Both the position numbers and the translations under genes were made by a program. A stretch of 64,000 nucleotides of DNA from Promethearchaeota archaeon Loki_b31. Lineage in GTDB: Archaea > Asgardarchaeota > Lokiarchaeia > Sigyniarchaeales > SOKP01. Where the stretch lies: assembly GCA_005222975.1 (NCBI GenBank), contig NJBI01000007.1, positions 1-64,000 of the forward strand. The letters run 5' to 3'. Positions 45,757 through 54,853 of this stretch are shown here, piece by piece (the first letter of the stretch is position 1; each line of letters opens with the position of its first letter). A model generated the notes under the pieces. It made no database searches, was not told where the DNA came from, and worked only from the letters and a program-made list of their open reading frames with translations.

Positions 45757-48700
45757 ATGAAAATTTCGAGAGATGCAAGAAATAGACATGTATTTGATGA
45801 ATTCAAATTTTCTGAAAATGGAAGTATTGAATTTGATGGTGATATACATTTAGTTAGATTATTTGTGCAGAAATTGAATCAAAAGAAAGACTTAGTGAAT
45901 TATCCAGAAATGGCAATCCGAATAGGAGAATTTAACGGGATGGCATTAATATATGAAATTAAAAAATATTTGCTTGATTTGTACAAAGAAGAAACAAAGA
46001 ATCCATCTTTAAACCGTGAACTTTTTGATTACTTGAAAAAAAGAATAGGGCCTCCTAAACTTAATAGTGCAATTTACTCATTAATCGATGAATTTCCTCC
46101 CGAAAGTATCTATCATCAAGAGAAAGTTGATATCGATCAATTCTTGAAAGAAAAAATCGATGGTGTTGAAAATGAAATCCAATTTGTCGAGGAATTTTTA
46201 AATCTTTGGCTTGGAAATATAAACCCTTCTTTCTCACCATACATTGAACTATTTGATGATGGTTTGCTAGAAAAGAGGACGGTATACAGGGAAATAATTA
46301 ACGAAACAAAGGAATTTTTCAATGGTAAATCTAAATTTGGTCCAAATAATCAAAATTTAATTGAAATGTTAAATGAGCCTACACTCAAATATCCACATTC
46401 AATTCGCGAACAATTAGAATATATACATGAACATTGGGGCGAAAAATTAGGGAAATATTTGTTTAGAATCTTGGTCGCCATCGATATTATACGAGAAGAA
46501 GAGATGTTAAGAGGATTAGGACCTGGTAAGTCAAAAGCTTATGAATACGACATAATGGAACTTGAAAATTACACTCGCGATAAAGAATGGATGCCTAAAG
46601 TTGTGATGATTGCTAAGAATGTTTATGTTTGGATGGACCAACTTTCAAAAAAGTATCAAAGATCTATAACAAAGCTATACGAAATACCAAATGAAGAATT
46701 AGATCAATTAAAGGAATGGGGGTTTACAGGACTTTGGCTTATTGGACTATGGGAAAGAAGTCAGGCATCAAAAACAATTAAACGTTGGTGTGGCAATCCA
46801 GAAGCAGAAGCTAGCGCTTATTCAACATACGATTATGCAATCGCGCATGACTTAGGTGGTTATGAATCCTATAAAAATTTAAGAGATAGAGCAATGGCGA
46901 GGGGTATTCGTCTTGCTTGTGATATGGTTCCAAACCATACGGGCATCGTTTCAAAATGGATAATAGAACATCCTGATTGGTACATTTCTTTACACTATCC
47001 TCCATTTCCTTCTTATAGTTTTTCAGGAGAAAATTTATCTGGTGATCCTAATAAAGGGATATTTTTAGAAGACAAATATTTTTCTAGAACTGATGCTGCG
47101 GTTACATTTAAACATGTAGACTTTAAAACGGGAGAAGATAAATATATTTACCACGGAAATGATGGAACTAGTTTTCCATGGAATGATACTGCTCAATTAA
47201 ACTTTTTAAAGCCTGAAGTGAGAGAGGCTGTTATACAAACTATACTTCATGTTTCCAGAATGTTTCCAATTATTCGTTTTGATGCTGCTATGACACTTAC
47301 GAGAAAGCATTATCAACGATTATGGTTTCCAGAACCGGGAACTGGAGGAGCTATTCCTTCAAGAGCTGAACAAGGTATATCAAAAGAAGATTTCTATAAA
47401 GAAATGCCGAAGGAGTTTTGGCGTGAAGTTGTAGATAGGATCAATAAAGAAAATCCAGACACTTTACTTTTAGCAGAAGCATTTTGGTTGCTTGAAGGAT
47501 TCTTTGTGAGAACTCTAGGAATGCATCGTGTATATAATTCTGCCTTTATGAATATGCTTCGCGACGAAGATAACGCTATGTACCGATTAGTCTTAAAAAA
47601 CACTTTAGAATTTGATCCTGAAATTCTTAAACGATTTGTTAATTTCATGAATAATCCAGATGAAGAAACTGCTATTAAACAATTTGGAGATGGAGGTAAA
47701 TATTTCGGCGTTTGCTTAATGCTCATAACTATGCCTGGCTTACCCATGTTTGGACACGGTCAAATAGAAGGATTTCATGAAAAATACGGCATGGAATATA
47801 GACGTGCTTACTGGGATGAAACGGTTAATTCGGGCTTACTTCAACGGCACGAAGACATAATTTTTCCTATAATGAAGAAACGCTACATTTTTGCTAGTGT
47901 GAATAATTTTTTATTATATGATTTTTGGAGTGGTAATGTGGTTAATGAAGATGTATTTGCTTACTCAAACAGAGTTAATAATGAACGAGCTTTGGTTATT
48001 TATCATAATAAGTTCGCTGAAACAAAAGGTTTTATTAGAAATTCTGTTGGATTTGCTGATAAGCTAACAGAAGATAAAGTTATAATTCAAAAAACTTTAA
48101 TAGACGGTTTAGGTTTACCTAAAGAGGAATATTGCATCTTTAAAGATTATTTAACTGGGTTAGAATATATTAGACGAAATAGAGACCTACACGAACAAGG
48201 AATGTATTTAGAGCTTCAAGCATATCAATTGTTTTTATTTATGGATTTCCAAACAGTCCAAGATAATGAATTTTTTCATTATGCTCAATTGCATGATTTA
48301 TTAGGGGGAAAAGGAGTTTATAATATTAATGAAACTCTGCACGAGATAATCTATCAACCATTACACGAGAAATTTAGAGAAATAGTTAATACACCTAATT
48401 TTAAAAATTTATTAAACCCTAAAAAAGCAGAACAGGTAGTAGAAGCTATTAGCGATAAATTAAATCCATTTTTAAAAGAAGTTAAAAACTACTCTTCGAG
48501 TAAAAAAGATGTTACAAGAGTTAAAAAAGAAATAGTTGAAAAATTAAAAGTAATATCAAGATTGGAACAAAATTTAAAGCATATAAAAAATAACCAGGAA
48601 TTAACACATATTTATGAGAAAATACTTCCTAATTCTAAATTTGAATGGGGGATACTCTTATCTTGGCTATTTATTCACCAATTAGGAAGGGTAGTTTCAG

Positions 48701-49167
48701 ATAAGAATTATGAACTGCAAAGTCGTAGTTGGTTTGACGAATGGAGGCTCTCCAAATATATTAAAAATATCCTAGAAGAGTTATCCATAAAAGAAGAAGA
48801 GAAAACGCAAGATGGAATTTCTATTATTAAACTAATGGTAACTCTACAAAACTGGTCTGCTTCAAATAAATATACCGAAACAAACTTATATTCCATCTTT
48901 CAATCATTTTTCAGCGAGCCTGAAGTACAACAATATTTAAATGTCAATAGATATCACAATCTTTTATGGTTTAGCGCAGAATTGTTCGACACATTCGTCA
49001 GATGGATGTTTTTAATTGCTGTAATAGATAGGCTAGCCCAATCTAAAGAAAGTGCGGTTAATGAAATAAAAGCGTTACTAGAAGACTATCAAAAACTTAT
49101 AAAAATCGCGAAAACCTCGAAATATCAAGTTAATAAGTTTCTAGAATGTCTACAAAGTTTATCATAG
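45757..49167 (+). CDS. Giant GH13 alpha-amylase-family protein with long N- and C-terminal extensions
   Basis: 1136 aa. A ~290-residue helical N-terminal extension, a GH13 barrel from about 300 to 690, and a ~400-residue helical C-terminal part. GH13 regions: CDMVPNHTGIVS (I), IIRFDAAMTLTRKHY (II, nucleophile Asp), LLLAEAFWLLEGFF (III, acid/base Glu), and region IV as FMNNPDEETA where the usual NHD is N-P-D: the catalytic Asp is kept but the His is replaced. No signal peptide. Related in its core to the 496-aa enzyme at 1985-3475. Possibly an intracellular glucan-transforming enzyme; the extensions are unrecognised. ATG start follows an AAAAGGGAAA purine stretch. Confidence 0.85.
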   Translation: MKISRDARNRHVFDEFKFSENGSIEFDGDIHLVRLFVQKLNQKKDLVNYPEMAIRIGEFNGMALIYEIKKYLLDLYKEETKNPSLNRELFDYLKKRIGPPKLNSAIYSLIDEFPPESIYHQEKVDIDQFLKEKIDGVENEIQFVEEFLNLWLGNINPSFSPYIELFDDGLLEKRTVYREIINETKEFFNGKSKFGPNNQNLIEMLNEPTLKYPHSIREQLEYIHEHWGEKLGKYLFRILVAIDIIREEEMLRGLGPGKSKAYEYDIMELENYTRDKEWMPKVVMIAKNVYVWMDQLSKKYQRSITKLYEIPNEELDQLKEWGFTGLWLIGLWERSQASKTIKRWCGNPEAEASAYSTYDYAIAHDLGGYESYKNLRDRAMARGIRLACDMVPNHTGIVSKWIIEHPDWYISLHYPPFPSYSFSGENLSGDPNKGIFLEDKYFSRTDAAVTFKHVDFKTGEDKYIYHGNDGTSFPWNDTAQLNFLKPEVREAVIQTILHVSRMFPIIRFDAAMTLTRKHYQRLWFPEPGTGGAIPSRAEQGISKEDFYKEMPKEFWREVVDRINKENPDTLLLAEAFWLLEGFFVRTLGMHRVYNSAFMNMLRDEDNAMYRLVLKNTLEFDPEILKRFVNFMNNPDEETAIKQFGDGGKYFGVCLMLITMPGLPMFGHGQIEGFHEKYGMEYRRAYWDETVNSGLLQRHEDIIFPIMKKRYIFASVNNFLLYDFWSGNVVNEDVFAYSNRVNNERALVIYHNKFAETKGFIRNSVGFADKLTEDKVIIQKTLIDGLGLPKEEYCIFKDYLTGLEYIRRNRDLHEQGMYLELQAYQLFLFMDFQTVQDNEFFHYAQLHDLLGGKGVYNINETLHEIIYQPLHEKFREIVNTPNFKNLLNPKKAEQVVEAISDKLNPFLKEVKNYSSSKKDVTRVKKEIVEKLKVISRLEQNLKHIKNNQELTHIYEKILPNSKFEWGILLSWLFIHQLGRVVSDKNYELQSRSWFDEWRLSKYIKNILEELSIKEEEKTQDGISIIKLMVTLQNWSASNKYTETNLYSIFQSFFSEPEVQQYLNVNRYHNLLWFSAELFDTFVRWMFLIAVIDRLAQSKESAVNEIKALLEDYQKLIKIAKTSKYQVNKFLECLQSLS

Positions 49168-49189
49168 AAGTCTTTACTTTATGTATAAT

Positions 49190-49642
49190 CTAGAAAGGAG
49201 TAAATAGATAAAAACCTTCAGTAAACCACACTCCAAGGAAAAAATATATGCTTACATATATAATTACCATTATTACTCTTTCACTTATCATCACAATAAT
49301 AGCTACTACTAAAGAACCCCAATATTCTTTCTCATAAAAAGAATGCACGATAAAAATTCCAATTATTACATTTATTATGAAAATTAATAAACCAATTATT
49401 AGATAAATTGAAGTTATCTCATCCATAGTCAAACTTAATCCAATAAAGAGAGGAGGTGCGATGAAAATAATTAACAAGCTTATAACAACTAAGAAGATTA
49501 TCCATACTAAATTAACTAGAAACCCCCTTCTAAAAGAGCTTTCCCATTTTAGCTTTATCGCAAGCCAGTTAGTATACAGTGCTCTTAAAATTAATATTAT
49601 TATTAAAATTACGATATCTACAAGAATACTAATAGGGTCCAT
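49190..49642 (-). CDS. Small four-helix membrane protein (tandem paralogue A)
   Basis: 150 aa with about four hydrophobic helices and little else. NLVWIIFLVVISLLIIFIAPPLF and the FVNxIIxxxVxxIINFI-like middle resemble the neighbour at 49695-50156 (LVNVIWFLIMFFVLSFLIGLIL). The two are probably tandem duplicates. It ends close to the convergent giant GH13 gene. Function unknown. Confidence 0.6.
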   Translation of the reverse strand: MDPISILVDIVILIIILILRALYTNWLAIKLKWESSFRRGFLVNLVWIIFLVVISLLIIFIAPPLFIGLSLTMDEITSIYLIIGLLIFIINVIIGIFIVHSFYEKEYWGSLVVAIIVMISERVIMVIIYVSIYFFLGVWFTEGFYLFTPF

Positions 49643-49694
49643 AATCTCATACCTTTATTGATTTTTAATTTTGCTTAATTTTAATTATTTGTAG

Positions 49695-50156
49695 TTAATT
49701 GAATTGAAAAACATAAAATGAAATAATTTCCTCTGTTGTTAAAATAAGAATAATGCTTAATACATTAGCCACTATAATTCGAATGAAAACCTGGATCGAA
49801 ATTACAGCTAAAGTTATAAAAATCGAGTCTTTATGACCACTTTTGTAAAAAACCTTGATTAGCAGTGCGATAACTATAAAATTTATAATTAACACCACTA
49901 CCGAAATGATAACGTTAACAAATGCAATTAAGTTCAAATCTGCGCCAATAGAATTTAAATAATTCAATATCAAACCGATCAAAAAACTTAAAACAAAGAA
50001 CATAATTAAAAACCAGATCACATTAACTAATATTGCAGTTTTATATGGTTTACGATACTCGAATTTGTCTGTAAAAAATTTAGTTAAAAAAATACCTCCA
50101 AAAAGGATTATATAACCAAAAATAGCATTTATAGTAATAAAAATTATATCTGACAT
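49695..50156 (-). CDS. Small four-helix membrane protein (tandem paralogue B)
   Basis: 153 aa. Four to five hydrophobic helices with a conserved Tyr/Lys-rich loop KFEYRKPYKTAILVNVIWF and a YKSGHKDSIFI loop. Similar layout to 49190-49642, 52 nt away in the same direction, so they are likely cotranscribed. No recognised family. Confidence 0.6.
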   Translation of the reverse strand: MSDIIFITINAIFGYIILFGGIFLTKFFTDKFEYRKPYKTAILVNVIWFLIMFFVLSFLIGLILNYLNSIGADLNLIAFVNVIISVVVLIINFIVIALLIKVFYKSGHKDSIFITLAVISIQVFIRIIVANVLSIILILTTEEIISFYVFQFN

Positions 50157-50425
50157 AAATTTATGAATGACTTGTATGAGTTATTTGAATTCTCTTCTTT
50201 AAGTAAATATAAAATCATTTATAAAGATTTCCTTAATCAAATCACGAAAAAAAACCCATTAAATTCCCCATAACCTTTTAATGAATTATTTTTGAGTTAT
50301 AATTCTTATTAAATAAAAATAGGCATACTTTTAATTATACATTAATACCAAGATCAAGTGTTTTATCTCGGATTTGATTGTCATCACTTATTTTGCTATT
50401 AGTACCTTGAACAGATTACTATTTT
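50157..50425. other. Intergenic region holding a gene fossil
   Basis: The only content recognised in these ~270 bases is the nucleotidyltransferase tail at 50335-50400. The part nearest the membrane-protein gene (50157-50330) is AT-rich and probably carries its promoter. Confidence 0.5.
50335..50400 (-). pseudogene. 3'-end fossil of a sugar nucleotidyltransferase gene
   Basis: The minus strand encodes NSKISDDNQIRDKTLDLGIN, then V and stop. The last 22 residues of the gene at 51663-52811 are NSKISDDNQIRDKTLDLGTN, then I and stop. The 71-bp DNA alignment (50331-50401 with 51659-51729) shows about six differences. Within the coding part three are synonymous and two give conservative replacements. 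No similarity is seen further upstream, where sequence runs into the GH57 gene end. It is a remnant of a duplicated nucleotidyltransferase gene placed downstream of GH57. Confidence 0.8.
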
Positions 50426-51625
50426 TTATAACGATAAAATAATTCTATTTTGAGCTTTTAACATATCCTCCATAATTAGTTCCATAGCGTCTTTAATATC
50501 TGGCACACTATCTGGAATACTTCTCTTAGCATTGATACTTGCCATTAACACTTCGTTTAGTCCTCGTAGAATCATATCTGGGGAATACCAAGGTCTTTTA
50601 GAGGCCCACCATTGCTGACACGAATGGATCCCTCGATCTAATAAATTTCTCGCATTGTCAAAAATTGATTTTTTTTCATCATCCATGCTATTTCGATATT
50701 TATACGATAAATGGATTAAAGTCAGAGCATACATAAAAAACCGGTGTTGTTCAAAGTGAATTTCATTATTAGGATCAAACCAAAGAGGAAAAGGAACATC
50801 ATGAGCTAAATCATAAGGCATAGTTGACCAAGAAGATGCTCGTGGATTCTGTATATTGATTTTAGGGAACTTATCTATGATTTCTGAAACATTACATAAC
50901 TTAACATCATTGCGATGAGGAAGAGCATCAAAAAGGGGTATTAAAAAGTTTTTTATAGCATGTTTTACATGGTGTCCAAAAGTTTCTCCATCCATTGCTA
51001 GAATAACATAATAATCCTCTGAAGTATGTTTGTAATATAATCGATTTATAAACTCATCAACAGTATTAATTTTATCAAATGCACAATCAATAGAGATATA
51101 ATCATCTCTAAATATTAAATTTAAATTGTTAGGATGCTGTGATATAAAAGTTGTAGGAAATTCGGGTAAAATATTTGCTATACCACTCATAATGATCCAA
51201 TCATAACCCATTTCTTCTACAACCGAAAATACCTCTTCAGAAACAGCCATTTCAGGAGGAAAAAAACCTCTCGGTTTAAATAATTCTCCAAAAAATTTTT
51301 GATTCGTTTCATAATTTAATTCAATTTGTCGTCTAATTTCTGGCGATGGAATAAGCGGTAATAGAGGATGGAATTTTCCAGAACCAGTAAATTCTACTTG
51401 ACCTCTAGATGCAAGTGTTGTTAGCTCTTCTATGATATCCATATATCCAAAATCATTTAATTGTTCAGTCAAAGTACCATTAATATTCAAAGTTATTTTC
51501 GCATAGGGATGATTTCTTAAAGCTTCAATTATTGGTCTGTAAGATTCATTTGCAATTTGTTTGATTACAAAGGGTATTTGCACTGGTGGTTGATAAATAT
51601 GAAATAAAAACGCAAAATAAATAAT
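50426..51625 (-). CDS. Glycoside hydrolase family 57 enzyme, apparent ATT start
   Basis: GH57 (amylopullulanase / 4-alpha-glucanotransferase / branching-enzyme family). The ORF track begins at GTG 51583, which cuts off the first conserved GH57 motif. Upstream in the same frame is IIYFAFLFHIYQPPVQIPF, containing the family's H-x-x-QPP motif. The open frame (to the stop at 51629-51631) has no ATG, GTG or TTG before 51583. ATT at 51623-51625 lies 8 nt after GGGAG and is the best start (ATT 51620-51622 is next). GFFPPEMAVSEEV carries the nucleophile-type Glu and ILAMDGETFGHH the acid/base Asp. Last gene of a sugar operon GalT - nucleotidyltransferase - GH57. Confidence 0.83.
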   Translation of the reverse strand: MIYFAFLFHIYQPPVQIPFVIKQIANESYRPIIEALRNHPYAKITLNINGTLTEQLNDFGYMDIIEELTTLASRGQVEFTGSGKFHPLLPLIPSPEIRRQIELNYETNQKFFGELFKPRGFFPPEMAVSEEVFSVVEEMGYDWIIMSGIANILPEFPTTFISQHPNNLNLIFRDDYISIDCAFDKINTVDEFINRLYYKHTSEDYYVILAMDGETFGHHVKHAIKNFLIPLFDALPHRNDVKLCNVSEIIDKFPKINIQNPRASSWSTMPYDLAHDVPFPLWFDPNNEIHFEQHRFFMYALTLIHLSYKYRNSMDDEKKSIFDNARNLLDRGIHSCQQWWASKRPWYSPDMILRGLNEVLMASINAKRSIPDSVPDIKDAMELIMEDMLKAQNRIILSL

Positions 51626-51662
51626 AAATTAATCTCCCTTTTTTTATTTTTATTTAGTTTAA

Positions 51663-52811
51663 TTATATATTAGTACCAAGATCAAGAGTTTTATCTCGGA
51701 TTTGATTATCATCACTAATTTTGCTATTTGGGGCAACTATCGCGTTATGGAGAACAACATTATCGCCTATGTCACAATTATTACAAACGATCGAACTATC
51801 AATATGACAACCAGCTCCGATATTTACATTGTCCCAGATAACGCTTTTCTCGATTACCGTATCCTCTCCGATTTGGACATGGGCTCCAATTGAACATAAC
51901 GGTTTTATTTTTACTCGATTATGTAATTCTACAAATTCCCCAAAACAAGACGGTTTTTCGATAGATACATTTTGTCCCGAATTAATAACGCCCACTACAT
52001 AAATTCCATCGTATTCCTCACCATTTGGGGTGATCGGCCACGAATATTTACGTAATAAGTCCCAATTTGCCCACAGATAAGTTTGAGCGTTTCCACAGTC
52101 AAGCCAATAATAATTTTTAACAAATCCATATAAATCGTAATTATTATCGAGGAGATAAGGGAAAACTTCCCCCCCAAAATCCATTAAGCCCGTTTCTTGT
52201 AAGATACTACCAATCTCTTTATTAAAACAATAAATTCCTGTATTTATTATGTTTGTATGTAAAAATAAATCGGTTCTTTGAGCCATACTACTTAAATACA
52301 GTTCCATAGGAGCAGGTTTTTCTAAGAAGAGATAAATTTTTCTATTTTGATCGAGAAGCACAACTCCATATTGACTCGTATGACTTTCGCTGGTTTTCAT
52401 GGAAATAGTAGCAGTTCCCATTTTTTCCGAGTGGAAATCCATAAACGCCTTCATTGGGAGATTTGTTACGATATCTGCCATGCTAACAACAATCTTTTCG
52501 GAATCAATATTATCAGTTAATAATCGGTAAGCGTCGGCCGTACCCTTACTCTCTTGAATTACGCATTCAAGTTCAACATCTCCCAACTTATCGGGGGTCC
52601 ATATTTTTTCTACATATTCTTTTAATTCTTGACCCATATAAGCTAAAGCAAGAATTATGTGCTTAATATCCGCAAATATTAAGTGAGCAATAGAATAATC
52701 CACCATAGCTTTATTAGTTACTTTTACAAGCGGTTTTGGAATGAGTGATGTTAAAGGCATCAACCTCGACCCCTTTCCTCCAGCTAATATTATGGCAGAC
52801 CATTCTCGCAT
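51663..52811 (-). CDS. Sugar-1-phosphate nucleotidyltransferase with beta-helix tail
   Basis: 382 aa. WSAIILAGGKGSRLMPLTSLIPKPLVKV (pyrophosphorylase signature), an NTP-transferase domain to about residue 240, and hexapeptide repeats (IGAHVQIGEDTVIEKSVIWDNVNIGAGC) at 280-375. Makes an NDP-sugar, probably ADP- or UDP-glucose given the glucan enzymes around it. In the operon GalT-like - this - GH57, 38 nt before the GH57 start. A fossil of the tail of a second copy lies at 50335-50400. Confidence 0.88.
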   Translation of the reverse strand: MREWSAIILAGGKGSRLMPLTSLIPKPLVKVTNKAMVDYSIAHLIFADIKHIILALAYMGQELKEYVEKIWTPDKLGDVELECVIQESKGTADAYRLLTDNIDSEKIVVSMADIVTNLPMKAFMDFHSEKMGTATISMKTSESHTSQYGVVLLDQNRKIYLFLEKPAPMELYLSSMAQRTDLFLHTNIINTGIYCFNKEIGSILQETGLMDFGGEVFPYLLDNNYDLYGFVKNYYWLDCGNAQTYLWANWDLLRKYSWPITPNGEEYDGIYVVGVINSGQNVSIEKPSCFGEFVELHNRVKIKPLCSIGAHVQIGEDTVIEKSVIWDNVNIGAGCHIDSSIVCNNCDIGDNVVLHNAIVAPNSKISDDNQIRDKTLDLGTNI

Positions 52812-52959
52812 GTTGAATCTCTCACAAAATTACTCATTCATTATATGTTGAGTAATAGATATAAATCTAGTTTTAATTGAAATTTAAATATTGAGATTAT
52901 TTACAAAAATGAATATTTGAGTTACTAAAGCAAAAGACAAGAATATGAAATATAGATTA

Positions 52960-54210
52960 TTATTGGTTTAGATATTTGTCTAACGATTTCCTAACTTCTG
53001 CTGCCGCTATATGGGGTAATTTTCTTGCAACTCTCATGTCATCTGCCATTTCTGCCCCACCAATAATTTCGTGTGGAATTATGTCAACAAACATATGGAA
53101 ATCCGCATCATAACCATACGGACAACAGTTAAATAAAATATTTCGGTTCTTATCAATTGAAGTATCATCTAAAGCTTGGAAGACCATCTTAATCGCGTTT
53201 GCAAAATCGTTGATTTGGTTTATTTTCAATTGAGTAAACCGTCTAATATGCTCGTGTGGATACGCGCGAATGTGATAATTTCTTACAGGACTTCCCGTTG
53301 TATAAAAAGTCCAAAATTCAGTCTTTAAAATTATCCGATCACTATCCCCATGAGTGGTTTGACATAAACGACAATCATCCCCCATTTCTTTAAATGCTTC
53401 GAGGTATCCTTCTAATCGACTTCCATGACCATCCATGTTTAAATCGATATATACCTGACCGTGAATACGAGGTTGAGAACCACCAACCTTAGTTCCTATG
53501 TTAAAAAACGGTGAAACGGGAATATCGTAATAGTCTTTCTCAATAGCTTCTTGGACACAATAGAGAATTGCCGCTTTCATAGATAAAAAAATACCAGCTA
53601 AAACATCTTCTGGAATTAAATTAAAACACAAGGCAGGATAAAAATGCCTTGAGAGCGTAACTAAATTAATGCCCCGTGAGAGCTTCAAATGAGAAGGCAT
53701 ATTGTCCTTAATCTCTTTTTCAATATCAGAATCCACTATTCGTGCCATAGAAGGGTATCTATTTATTAATGTCAGTGCTTTGCAGGAATCAGGAATTCGT
53801 TCTATTTGATGCGGTGTTTCTAAAAAAGGATCGTCTCTCTTTTTTTCGTCTTCAGTAATAATTATTGTAAAGCCATCACCAATCTGTTTCCCCCAATCAT
53901 CGTATATTGGTTTTCCCTCTGTTACCGATGTAAAAACATCCTTATACTTGGATTTTATTTTCCTTGAACAATCATAAAATTGGTTTTTCTCTTCTTCAGT
54001 TTTAAAACCTTTAGGTCTTTTTCCACGAATAGGGCTTAAATAAGCGTAATGACCGTAGTATCTTATTCGTTCTTTTCTAAGGCCAAAATCCTTAGTTTGA
54101 ATGATAACTGTAGATAAAGGGTCCCATCTCTTAATTGGTACATCATAGCTGGTTTTACCTTTAAAATTTTCCTTATTTATTATGCCCCATTCCATAAAAT
54201 CGGGAAACAT
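52960..54210 (-). CDS. Galactose-1-phosphate uridylyltransferase-like HIT-superfamily enzyme
   Basis: 416 aa of the GalT/HIT superfamily. Seen: GSQPRIHGQVYIDLNMDG (HxQ-type strand), CRLCQTTHGD (zinc Cys pair), YHIRAYPHEHIRRF, and DADFHMFVDIIPHEII with the FHxxVxIxPH active-site layout of HIT nucleotidyltransferases. It would transfer a nucleotidyl group between sugar phosphates. The first gene on this strand of a carbohydrate operon with the nucleotidyltransferase and GH57. Longer than classic GalT (~350 aa), with an extra N-terminal segment and a distinctive 130-160 region. Confidence 0.7.
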   Translation of the reverse strand: MFPDFMEWGIINKENFKGKTSYDVPIKRWDPLSTVIIQTKDFGLRKERIRYYGHYAYLSPIRGKRPKGFKTEEEKNQFYDCSRKIKSKYKDVFTSVTEGKPIYDDWGKQIGDGFTIIITEDEKKRDDPFLETPHQIERIPDSCKALTLINRYPSMARIVDSDIEKEIKDNMPSHLKLSRGINLVTLSRHFYPALCFNLIPEDVLAGIFLSMKAAILYCVQEAIEKDYYDIPVSPFFNIGTKVGGSQPRIHGQVYIDLNMDGHGSRLEGYLEAFKEMGDDCRLCQTTHGDSDRIILKTEFWTFYTTGSPVRNYHIRAYPHEHIRRFTQLKINQINDFANAIKMVFQALDDTSIDKNRNILFNCCPYGYDADFHMFVDIIPHEIIGGAEMADDMRVARKLPHIAAAEVRKSLDKYLNQ

Positions 54211-54562
54211 TCTTTTGATTGAAATTATATCAACACCTATAGTTTCTTGATCACATTTTGACTAGATTATACTATTATTAAATATTTAATTTATAACTTC
54301 ATAGTAATTTATCACTTTATTCGCGTATTAATTCATCAAAATTAATTAATCAAAAACATATTTATATAAATTACAATAATGTTGAGTAAATGTTAAAATT
54401 TGTTCAATCTAACAATACTCATTTATTATACAAAAATGTACTGAATCTATTATATTTTAATTCATTTTCAAACCAGTAAATCAAAAAAAGAAAAAAAAAT
54501 TAAGAACTCTATTCTGCCAATGGTTAAATTAAATATTTTACGATACAAGTTATTAAATGTTG
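54211..54562. other. AT-rich intergenic region, no gene seen
   Basis: About 350 bases of low-complexity A/T sequence between two genes read on the minus strand. It likely includes the promoter of the GalT operon. No inverted repeat or conserved ORF was found. Confidence 0.4.
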
Positions 54563-54853
54563 TTAGTGTTCTAACCTCTTTATAATTTTGTAAGTTTTAA
54601 ATTCGCGTACCGGCTCAGATTTCTCATTTATACTTTCTATTGGCACGCGTACAAAATTTTCATCGTCAAAATCATCAATTTCAGCCTCATTATATTTAGC
54701 CATATTGTTAGCCATTTTAAGTTCTTTTAAAAGGAAATCTCGGACGGCACACCTAATCAATTCTGAGCGGCTGGGATACAATCCATTTTCCCCTATTAAT
54801 TTATTTATAGCACCTATATAACTTTCAGGTACATTAACGGTTACAATCTTCAT
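54563..54853 (-). CDS. Ribbon-helix-helix transcriptional regulator
   Basis: 96 aa. The first 45 residues, MKIVTVNVPESYIGAINKLI and LYPSRSELIRCAVRDFLLKEL, form a beta-strand then two helices, the RHH (CopG/Arc) DNA-binding fold, with the typical (Y/P)xSRSExxRxAxRDxL signature. The acidic middle (EIDDFDDENF) and a basic C-terminus could bind a partner. Similar standalone RHH proteins regulate metal uptake, toxin loci or cell division in archaea; there is no neighbour that decides which. Confidence 0.8.
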   Translation of the reverse strand: MKIVTVNVPESYIGAINKLIGENGLYPSRSELIRCAVRDFLLKELKMANNMAKYNEAEIDDFDDENFVRVPIESINEKSEPVREFKTYKIIKRLEH

